In this document: positions 1-10,300 of the stretch, one piece after another
How the letters are laid out: each line of letters starts with the position of its first letter
Numbering within the stretch: the first letter of the stretch is position 1
NCBI GenBank assembly: GCA_907165275.2
Contig: OU015674.1
Coordinates: 2,356,001 to 2,420,000, forward strand
DNA length: 64,000 nucleotides
Source: Zygaena filipendulae
Lineage: Eukaryota > Arthropoda > Insecta > Lepidoptera > Zygaenidae
Direction of reading: 5' to 3'
Notes under the pieces: model-generated
Seen by the model: the letters and a program-made list of their open reading frames with translations, nothing else
The model's database searches: none
Told to the model about the DNA's origin: nothing
Translations under genes and position numbers: made by a program

Positions 1-184
1 AATAATTAATTCTATTTCATCCACGTTAATTCGAGAGTTCCCGCAGGAATTCCGGGATAAAATGTATCGTGTATTATTATTCTGATGTATAAGCAATATT
101 ATTGTAAAGTTTTAACAAAATTAATTCAGTAGATTTTGCGTAAAAGAGTAGGTAACAAGCATTCATTTCACTTTCGCATAATAT

Positions 185-410
185 TAGTAACTAGCTGTGC
201 CCCGCGGTTTCGCCCGTGATAATTTCGGAGTTCCCGAGGGAATTCCGGGATAAAAGTACCCTATGTGCTTCTCTGTACCCCTGACAACGTGCATGCCAAA
301 TTTCATCGAAATCCGTTCAGCCGTTTTTGCGTGATTGAGTAACAAACATACAAACATCCACACTTTCACATTTATAATATTAGTAGGATAAGGATTGCCA
401 AATGTGACAC
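185..410. repeat. Short dispersed repeat, single copy
   Basis: CTAGCTGTGCCCCGCGGTTT, GGAGTTCCCGAGGGAATTCC, GATAAAAGTACCCTATGTGC, ATTTCATCGAAATCCGTTCA, then CACATTTATAATATTAGTAG. Related copies lie near 1840, 3965, 16301, 18390, 26690, 30150, 33705, 33965, 34680, 37275, 37830, 57155 and 57720. No coding capacity. Confidence 0.7.
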
Positions 411-419
411 GAAATAAAC

Positions 420-2425
420 CCACTGGGTTTTTGGGTCTAGCTTGACTCTAGATTCTAGAACTCTAGACTATTTAAAAAAACTATGTACTTAGGTCACACT
501 AATGCGGTAAATAATTAAATAGCTACTGTTTCCCCGCGATTTCGCTCCAGTGAGTATCGAAGACTACCTCGTGAACTCTATAAACATCTAAAGTCACAAA
601 TATACGTATAGTATAAACTTTATCTCTTTATAGTATTAGTTTAGGCGTAGAGAGATAATTATTTATGCTAGCTTTTTGTGCTATCTCTACTTAAATCAGT
701 TATATCTTACCACCTGTAGACAACGCAGGCTGACATTACCAATTCCAAAGGATTTGTTTTGAGCAAAACTGTCAATTGACATGTACCTACTTATCTTGAA
801 AATGAAGTGACAAAATAGGTCAACAATATAGGCTATTCAATAATATGATCCTAATATCTGGAAAACCCGGTACCGCAAAAACTATTTAATATACAGATTT
901 GAAAGAAAAAAAAACGATTAACGAAAAAGATATGATGAAAAATAAAAAATGTGAAATGGATACGAGAAATTGAACATTGAAGAAATCGAAATTCGTACTT
1001 ATGAAAACTAATCACATCCTTTAACTTTGAACCTTTGTCGAATTTTACTGTAGACATAACTCGTAGGTATAATTATAGTCATTTTAACCTCATACCAGTA
1101 GTAGGTATATTGAACTTTAAAATCCTTGCGTAAAATCATAATTTAAAAAAGGTTGATAAAATACTGTCAAGGTGGCATCTTCAATCTACCCTCTTTTTCA
1201 CCGTTTTTAAAAGCCACCAATGACACAGCTCGCCCTCGAGGGAGACGCAGAAACGGCGGGGAGGGGGGGAGGCAATTTTTGCCAATACTTTAACGAAGAT
1301 AGATACCAGCCACCCCGCGGGAGGGCGCCCAAGAAAATTTTAACTTTTCTTTATTCAAAGCGATACCTCCTCGAGGGGGGAGCTGGGGGCGCCCGGGGAG
1401 TCTCATTTTTCTTCTACCATTCTCTTTGGCCAGTCTCAAAGGGAAATAACAGCGCTTACCCACTTAAGCATTTATTAAATTCAGCATTCAAAATGAATTG
1501 CTAGAAAAGTGTTTTTATTCATTCACTTGGGGCCTTTCATAAGTTTTAAACAAAAAATTGTTAAATAGGTTGATATACATAGGTACGTAGTACGTACATA
1601 CTACATACCTACCGATGGTTACTACCTGCATCTAATTTGTTATCACACGACAGTCGACACCTATGTATGTCACCCAGGAACATTACAGCACAAGTGAAAG
1701 AATTTTCAAAATCCAGCTATGTAGATTAGTTCTGAGTTTATCCATTACAAACATACAAGCATTACAAATAACAAATGTTTTCTCCTCATAATAATAATAT
1801 AGGTACCTAATAATAACATTTATTTCTTTGTAACGGAATTCCAGGATAAAAGTACCTTACGTCCTTTTCTGTAGGTACCTACTACCCCTAACGTGTACGT
1901 TTGAGTAGTTGTGAAAGCGTAAAAAACCACCTTACATTCGCATTTATAGTAGAACCTAAAGATTTAACCTAAACAAAAAAATTGTATTATCAGATGATCT
2001 ATGGTATTAGGTACTCTAATAAATGCGAATGTGAGATTGTTTTGTTTTGTTTTGTTACGCTTTCATGCTCTAACTACTCAACCGACCATAATTTTTGCGC
2101 ACACATTTTCAGGAAAAGGACATAGGCACTCTTTATTCCGGTAAACACTAAACCGCACGGAAAATTGGATCCGTAACAAAATAAAATTTCCACATAAACC
2201 ACATAACGGATTTGGATGGAACTAGGTTGTAGGCACACGGATGGCCCACATGGCTACAACTCTTGTACAACAGATGGCGCTTCCCAAGAACGTTATCTAC
2301 GATGAGTCGAAACTTATTTGCTTTGTAAAAATGAATGAATAAATAAATAAAAAAATATATATATATAATAGTTTTTTTATTACTCACTAGATGGTGTTAC
2401 AATCCACTCAGTCACAGATACCTAA
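420..2425. other. Intergenic, no gene seen
   Basis: This is AT-rich DNA with one more GC-rich patch (1220-1420) and a short-repeat fragment near 1835-2060. The reading frame over 1220-1504 is low in complexity and has no recognisable domain. Confidence 0.4.
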
Positions 2426-2933
2426 TATACACACCGGCAGAATTAGCGGAACATAAAAAGGCAGAGTATAGAAATAATAACATATATGTATTAAAACAAA
2501 TTATTATCAGGCATGAAGTAATAAACTAATATACATCTTTTAACATCGACTTTAAGAAGTTTTTAGTTAAATTTTATTAAAGTAATCAAAATAAAAAAAA
2601 AACTCTAGTTTGTGAGAACACAGACAATGTTGCAAATAAAAGTTGAATCACGAAGGGGAAACACACGTTACTTATCGTTCATTTATTTAGTGTTAAAATC
2701 ACAGTAATCTTTAATTTGCAACATTATTTGTGTGCCCACAAATTAGAGAAAAAGTGTTTTTTTTTATTATTATTTTAAATAAAATTTAATAAATAATTAC
2801 AAACTTTTAAAGTGTTAAAAGATGTTTATTAATTTATTACTTCACGTCTAATTATTATTTTTTTTAATATATATACGTAATTATTTCTATACTCTGCCTT
2901 TTTATGTTCCGCTAATTCTGCCGGTGTGTATAT
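2426..2933. mobile_element. MITE / foldback, about 508 bp
   Basis: TATACACACCGGCAGAATTA... and ...TAATTCTGCCGGTGTGTATA are inverted over about 55 bp, and more distal parts (GAAGTAATAAACTAATATAC, TGTTGCAAATAAAAG / TTAATTTGCAACATTATTTG) also pair. It is noncoding and AT-rich. Confidence 0.72.
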
Positions 2934-3363
2934 AATACTAGACTCAGTCCAGCCGTTAAGTAAATTGAAATTGAAAATTGGCAAAGACATACGGTAGTAT
3001 CTCTAAGTAGTTTGTGGCATAGACACAAAACATGAAAACACTTAAAACTAATACACAATTGAGTTGCGCCAAAAAGGCGCCCAGCTGTTGGGTGGTGGCA
3101 AGGACCACCCGGCGCCGCTGGTCCGATGGAGGCGATGGAGCCTGCAGGCAGAAGTACCTACTCAGTCTAAAAAGACCGTAGTACAATAGATGGCACTGCC
3201 CAATAACACTATCTACAATACAACCATAATTATTAATATTTTTTATTACTAGCTACCTAGGTGGTTGCAATCCACGGAGCAGATCCAACCGTTCTTTATT
3301 CGTGACTAAAATAGACCTTAGTACAACAGGTAGTACGTTGGTCGTTCTTCTTAGTCGTTGTTA

Positions 3364-3721
3364 TGGAGGGTAGAAGGAGAACCGTCTCGTATGGGGGATA
3401 AGTTGAAAAAGTGTCCAGCGGTAAACAGCAAATTATGGTTCGAACACTTACCGAAATGGCGCTAGTGTAGGATGTGGATATGATATGAACTTAGCAGTTA
3501 TAAACAGAGTGAAGTGTTTTGAGTGGAAAAATTTAATAATAAATGCGCTGTAACAAACCGGAAACTCTTCTTTCCTTTTTTAATTTAGTATCCTACTCTA
3601 ATAGTTTGTGGCGCTCTTTTTAAAATTCTTCCACATGCTACTATGGCGCCACCTTAATTTGCTCCCTTTCAACGGACACTTTTTAATACAGTGAGATGGT
3701 CCTCCTTACTTCTACCCTCCA
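3364..3721. mobile_element. MITE, 358 bp, TA target site
   Basis: TGGAGGGTAGAAGGAG and CTCCTTACTTCTACCCTCCA are terminal inverted repeats, with AAAAAGTGTCC / GGACACTTTTT further in. TA lies on both sides (3362-3363, 3722-3723), consistent with Tc1/mariner mobilisation. Confidence 0.68.
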
Positions 3722-4189
3722 TATGTTGGTCGTTGTTCTTGGTTGTTGTCTACCTAGTCAACCTCTCATCAACCTTTCATCTTGCACTTTTTTTATTATA
3801 GCATCTAGCATAGATGGGCAATCCAAGGCGTCTGTTGCTATATTGAAAAAAAGATGGCAATCAACCCGGTGCACGGTGCTTGGGTTTAAGCCCGATTTAA
3901 ACCTGGGGGATTTACGGGCTTTTATCGAGTTTACACCGGGCTGATTGATTGGCCATCTAAGTATACTAGCTGTTACCCGCTCAGCCGCGGTATTTCAGTG
4001 CGGGAATTCCAGGATAAAAGTACCCTATGTCACTCAGAATCAGTGTAGCTTCTAAGTAAAAGAATTTTCAAAATCAGTTCAGTAGATCCAGAGATTACCC
4101 CCTACATTCTGCAACTCACCTCACAATTTAAAACTCACTGTTTATGTAGTTTATGCCATAAACAAAAAAAAACAATCATTTCACGATTT

Positions 4190-4334
4190 CACTTACTTTA
4201 TTTTATTATTAACATATTGTTTTATTTAACTAAATTACAATTACTTATCACAGTAACCGTTTTATATCTTCGACGTTAAGTGTTCTTAGATGGCCTTCCG
4301 GAAGTTCATGGTATCAAAGTCCACGTTCCGTCTC
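4190..4334 (-). CDS. A1 last exon and 3'UTR
   Basis: The acceptor is GTTCACAG. In phase 1 it reads GDGTWTLIP and then the stop at 4306-4308. The 3'UTR carries two AATAAA signals on the minus strand (near 4226-4221 and 4207-4202), consistent with the end of the transcript. The copy-2 equivalent is conserved at 26890-27016. Confidence 0.6.
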
Positions 4335-7300
4335 CTGTGAACACAAAACGAGCATGTAATAATAATAATAAATAATACTTCACAACACAGATCTACTCGA
4401 TTCCACATTATAGTAGGTACTACATAATATAAAACTGAATTGCTGTTCGTTTCTTTGGCTAAACTCGAGAATGGCTGGACCGATTTGACTTAATTTTTAT
4501 CTTGAAATATTTGTGAAAGTTCAGGGAAGGTTGAAGAAGTTAATTAGACTACTTTGGAGTTCCTGCGGGAATTCCGAAACTCACGCGGAAGAAACCGCGG
4601 GGCACAGCTAGTGCTACATAATTATTACACATAAATTTTAGCAAAGATATTATAAAGACGTTCAGACTGGAAAATAGAACCCGGTGTTCGTCACACATAC
4701 CCCCACCCGGAATCGAACCCGGAACCTCTTGATCGGAGCTACTGTGCATTGTGCCAATCCAGTCGTTAGGTAGGTATCTAAGCTTAAAGACTGTCGATTC
4801 CGTACGGTTTTAGGTCATAATTTTTTTTTATGAATTTGGGCAAATGATGAATTAAAATAAAATTAAATATTTAGTTACCTACCTATATATTTACTTTAAA
4901 AGTATATAATTAAATTAAAATTAAACAAATAGGGGGCAGCTCATATACAACAGACATTTTTTTTTTCCGTTTTTATAGATAATGGTACGGAACCTACCAA
5001 TGGTACCTGCATACATCAATCACCTTTTGCATGTTGTTTTAGTCTAGGAAATACCCTAATAATGGTTTCCATGATTTGTAACTTGTAATTAGTAAGCTGG
5101 TGTATTTCTGTTTGGCTGAATAAATGAATAAATGAACCCTTTGTGCGCGAGTCCGACTCGCCGGTTTTGAAATTTGTTTTTTTTTTTTATTTTTGTAAAT
5201 AATACATATTTACCGCGAAGCAATCGGTCGTCCATCCTCTCTAGCTCCACCACGGGAATCCTCGCGGGTGCCCCTGGCACCCTCGAACCGGCTCCAACAC
5301 TAGTCACACTGGCCCCCGACGTAGTCACATTAGCTCCCGTCGTAGTCACACCAGCCTCTAACCTAGCCACTCCAACATCCGGCTTAGCCACTCCAGCCCC
5401 CGGCTTAGCCACTCCAACATCCGGCTTAGCCACTCCAGCCCCCGGCTTAGCCACTCCAACATCCGGCTTAGCCACTCCAGCCCCCAACTGAGCCACGCTG
5501 ACCCCCGACGCGGCCCGAGCCCCAGTCTTCGTCTCTATCTCTCCTTCACAAGGTCGTACCACACTACACTCTACGGCACTGTTGTCGTTAATTTCACTGA
5601 GCTTTTTAAGTCTTAGTAACACTTTCCTCGAGGAACGATTCCCTACATCGAGACGGACCTTGTCCGGGGAGTGTTCACTTGCTGGATGTTGAATGTTAGC
5701 TGTATGGAGTGTAGTACAGGGAGTGCTACTTGTGACATCTACATTTAGTGGTCTTAAATCACTCAAAGACAACTTATCTTCTAAGGGCTGTCTAACTTCT
5801 TGTATAGGTTCTTCATTCTCTTCATACTCCTGAAAAAAAAATCAACTGTAATACTCGTATAATTCTTTTAAACATAATAAAACAGCATAATGTTAAATAT
5901 ACCTGAAAGTCAGAATCAGCGTCTTCAATAAAAGGCTCCTGCGGCACGTACCCACATGATAGTGGATCCGCATCTTCTATCTCTTCCTTTTTTACTCTGT
6001 GAAATACCACAACAGTCACTGAGTGATCTCCATTCTCGTTCCCACCAGACGGTGAGTGCACGGCGCCGGTGCAAGGGTGCGCCGCCGCGCATCCCCTCCG
6101 CGCCGCTACGACACCCGATCCCGTCCCGTGGCAACGAAAGCATCTAACTTGAATGCTCATAAATTATAATCATACCACATCAAGAGAATGCTATCCATTG
6201 AATGCACAGACAAAATCGTACTAGGTAAGGTCCTAACCGGAATGTCCGTAGTTCCGTGAGGTCTCGAACATCCCTGAACGTATATTGGGAGAATACGGTC
6301 ATGTTCAGAGAAGTGGACGCGCGCGGACGTGGACGTCCAAGGACGTGGACGCTTGGAGAGATGGATTTTCAGGATAGTGACATTCGGGGAAGTGGACAAT
6401 TGGAAAAGCAGGTGTTAAGAAAAGTAATCATTCAGAGGAGGGTACGTTCAGGCTAGGGGATATTTAGGGTAATGTACGTTCAGTGTCGTGGACGAACAGG
6501 GAAGTGGACATTCAAGGAAATGAACTTTCGGGTAGTGGACATTTAGGGAAGCGGACATTTGGGAAAGTAGACATTTAAGGTAGTTGACATTCAGGGAGGT
6601 CAAGAAGATCAGGTAAAACTTACCAAAATACCCGACTAAATATTCCGGTAATAAGATTAAACGCACCTGGAAGGTTGAAAAGCCCATAATACTCACTCGT
6701 TTAGCGCTTGAAGCGGCTCGTGGTCCAGCAGACCGCGCAGCGTCTCCAGCACGCCCTTGACCGCGCCCTGCGACAGAGAGCGGGCTGTTAGCGGCGACTG
6801 GCGCCTAGCTAGTGGCAGCGGGGCGGGGCGGGGCGGGGAGGGGAGGGCGCGCACTCACGGCGGGCTCCGGGCGCGGCAGGCGCAGCACGTAGTGCGCCGG
6901 GTGCGCGCCGCCCGCCTCGCACGCGCCGCACAGGTCCACGGCCAGGCACTGCACGCACGTGTAGCGGTACCTGCGCCTAGCTAGTGGCAGCGGGGCGGGG
7001 CGGGGCGGGGCGGGGCGGGGCGGGGCGGGGAGGGGAGGGCGCGCACTCACGGCGGGCTCCGGGCGCGGCAGGCGCAGCACGTAGTGCGCCGGGTGCGCGC
7101 CGCCCGCCTCGCACGCGCCGCACAGGTCCACGGCCAGGCACTGCACGCACGTGTAGCGGTACCTGCGCCTAGCTAGTGGCAGCGGGGCGGGGCGGGGCGG
7201 GGCGGGGCGGGGCGGGGCGGGGCGGGGCGGGGAGGGGAGGGCGCGCACTCACGGCGGGCTCCGGGCGCGGCAGGCGCAGCACGTAGTGCGCCGGGTGCGC

Positions 7301-10300
7301 GCCGCCCGCCTCGCACGCGCCGCACAGGTCCACGGCCAGGCACTGCACGCACGTGTAGCGGTACCTGCGCCTAGCTAGTGGCAGCGGGGCGGGGCGGGGC
7401 GGGGAGGGGAGGGGAGGGCGCGCACTCACGGCGGGCTCCGGGCGCGGCAGGCGCAGCACGTAGTGCGCCGGGTGCGCGCCGCCCGCCTCGCACGCGCCGC
7501 ACAGGTCCACGGCCAGGCACTGCACGCACGTGTAGCGGTACCTGCGCCTAGCTAGTGGCAGCGGCGGGGCGGGGCGGGGCGGGGAGGGGAGGGGAGGGCG
7601 CGCACTCACGGCGGGCTCCGGGCGCGGCAGGCGCAGCACGTAGTGCGCCGGGTGCGCGCCGCCCGCCTCGCACGCGCCGCACAGGTCCACGGCCAGGCAC
7701 TGCACGCACGTGTAGCGGTACCTGCGCCTAGCTAGTGGCAGCGGGGCGGGGCGGGGAGGGGCGGGGCGGGGAGGGGAGGGCGCGCACTCACGGCGGGCTC
7801 CGGGCGCGGCAGGCGCAGCACGTAGTGCGCCGGGTGCGCGCCGCCCGCCTCGCACGCGCCGCACAGGTCCACGGCCAGGCACTGCACGCACGTGTAGCGG
7901 TACCTGCGCCTAGCTAGTGGCAGCGGCGGGGCGGGGCGGGGCGGGGAGGGGAGGGCGCGCACTCACGGCGGGCTCCGGGCGCGGCAGGCGCAGCACGTAG
8001 TGCGCCGGGTGCGCGCCGCCCGCCTCGCACGCGCCGCACAGGTCCACGGCCAGGCACTGCACGCACGTGTAGCGGTACCTGCGACCAACGACGACGACAC
8101 GCTCGAACAGAAACTCACACAGTAATGGAACGTACACACATAAAGCAATACTCATACATACCCGACTATTTCGCTCCCGCATTCGTTGCACTTGTAGCCT
8201 AAATGCAATCTCTCATTGTACGACTCTGTAAAAAAACGAACAGACAATAATAGGTAGTTTATTTCCTAGATGAACACAACTGGTTTCAGTTATTTTTTTA
8301 AAAAGATGAATACAAAGACCCACCGATCGGTCGCCTGTCGTCACCGTTGTCGCCCCCAGCCGCGTCCGGCGCGGTCAGTGAGACTTCGATTTGAAACTCC
8401 ACATCATCTGCAACGTTACGTTACGCGTTACGATTAGCGCCGTCGGGCCAGCGGGGCTGCCCGCACGTGCCTACTGTCCTCTCCCCCACTCACCCGCGCA
8501 CGGGATGGTCTCGGGCGGCCTCTGCCAGGAGAACTCGCGTGGCGTGGGCGTCGTGACGTCATCAGCTGCGAAAAAAATATCACCAATTGTATTCAAGCAA
8601 GGGAGTAGCAAAAAATTTATTAATTAAATGACAATGCAAATTACCTAACAGATAACGCATGTCATACTAAAACTTTTATAATTCTGCAATCATAGCCAAA
8701 GTGATCTAAGTTAGGGTAACCATCATAGTAAATCAATGGTAACCAGTAACCACCAACAACTTATGTTATTAAACGCTCATTTGGCGGTGTCACATTTTAG
8801 CGGGATACCCCCCCCCCCCCCCTTCCCTCCACTCACCGATTACTACAGTCTCGATGCCGTCCATATTATGATCCTCCGGCCACCACGAGTCTTCTTTATC
8901 TATGAAAATAAAATATAATAAACAAAAAGAAAAATATACCTTTTCGTAACAGATTTTGCATACTTTGGAACGTCACAAAAACACATTTTTAAATGTAAAA
9001 ACTGAATACAAATATTTATATTCAAAACAATTTTCGAGGGTTATTTTATAAACTCAACTAAAAAAAGTTCGGTTCTATGATTTTTTTACGACGGTTCAGA
9101 CTAGAAATATAGATTTTATTTATTTATTTATTCTTTATTGCACAAATATAAAGGTACAAATGGCGGCGGCATTCTCTACCAATTAACCACCGGATTTTCT
9201 TTAATCTAGAAATTTCTCTAAATAATTCGTAACTAATATTAAAAAAAGGGAATGTGAATTTTGAAATTGACCAGTATGAAATACACATTGTCAGGAGGTA
9301 CAAAAATGGACACGGGGTATGTACTTTTTATCCGGGAACTCCGGCGGTAACTCTGCAATTAACGCTAGTATGAGCCGCGGGCATCAGCTAGTTACCACGA
9401 ACCAATCACTCACCAATAACTTGGATTTCAACAGCGTCACCTTGTACGGTCGGCGCCCGAGACTCGTTATTATTGTCGCGGTCGAGCTAAATTGATAGCG
9501 CGCAATGTATGCAAAACGCGCAATGCATACAAAACACGCAATGTAAAGCGAACACATTTGAGTAGCGAATTCGATAGAAGTTCTATTCTAGAAACGTTCG
9601 GCCGAGTCGCTAGTAAAACACACGAACTCGAACATTCTAGAGCCCCGTTCGGTTGGGTATATAAGCAGCGCAACCAAACCGGACGGGCAGTTCAGTTTGA
9701 GCTTTCGAAGCGATAACTACGAGTGAATCTTGAGCGATACCTGCGACTACCTGCGACCTTGGCGAAACTATTGGACTTCGAGATTAGTCGTTTAGTGTTT
9801 CAGTGTTGCGATACCTAGACCTAGGAACCCTAGACCTAGTGTTTTTGTAAAGTTAGTGTTAAACTGCGAATAAAGAACCCTAGCACATAACATTATCTTT
9901 AAGGATTACAAAAATTAAACAAAATACATACTTAAAAAAAATGTCTACCAACATGATTGTAATTATGGTAGCAGGTAGTACAATACATAATATATACATA
10001 GATTATTTCATATACATATTTCATTGGGCGATATATTTTATTCATTGGGAGAGTGTACGCTGACAATCGGTTGTTTTAAATTAGGTACTATACGTATTTT
10101 TGAAGGGAAAGATAAAGATCCTGAAAAATACGAGTATAAATAGTAATTAAAAAAAAATATTATAACACTTCACAACACACAGACCTACTTGATACCACAC
10201 TAAGCTAGAAGCTTGCGTCGTGGAGACCACCCAAACGTTATAAAAGAGAAAAGATTTGATTTTTTGTTAACTCCCTCGTGACTACCTGAACTTGTCGGGT

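Larger units (their letters stand above)
6800..8095. repeat. Tandem array of seven exon-intron units (about 180 bp period)
   Basis: Seven 112-bp exon copies, apparently identical, alternate with 63-90 bp introns made of CTAGCTAGTGGCAGCG followed by variable runs of GGGGC/GGGGA. Units start at 6859, 7051, 7253, 7430, 7610, 7792 and 7967. The second duplicon has one unit (31406-31517), so this is a later expansion. The G-runs could form quadruplexes on the plus strand. Assembly error is possible in such GC-rich repeats. Confidence 0.85.

Noticed and set aside
1220..1504. 94-codon reading frame
   Set aside because: Low-complexity, GC-rich patch without a domain, splice context or second copy.
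4680..4765. tRNA gene
   Set aside because: It has a B-box-like sequence but no paired acceptor stem or anticodon arm, so it was called a SINE remnant.
5174..5491. Plus-strand reading frame of 105 codons with Thr/Pro repeats
   Set aside because: It is the antisense of the seven-residue repeat exon. The minus strand has splice sites and a paralogue with coding-type changes.
7169..7891. A 240-residue open frame across the ZZ exon array
   Set aside because: It reads through introns made of GGGGC repeats. The splice sites are intact, so the exons are the real units; the long frame is a GC-content by-product.
8162..8407. p62/Ref(2)P orthologue
   Set aside because: The ZZ finger fits, but no PB1 domain precedes it and no UBA domain follows; the N end is THAP.
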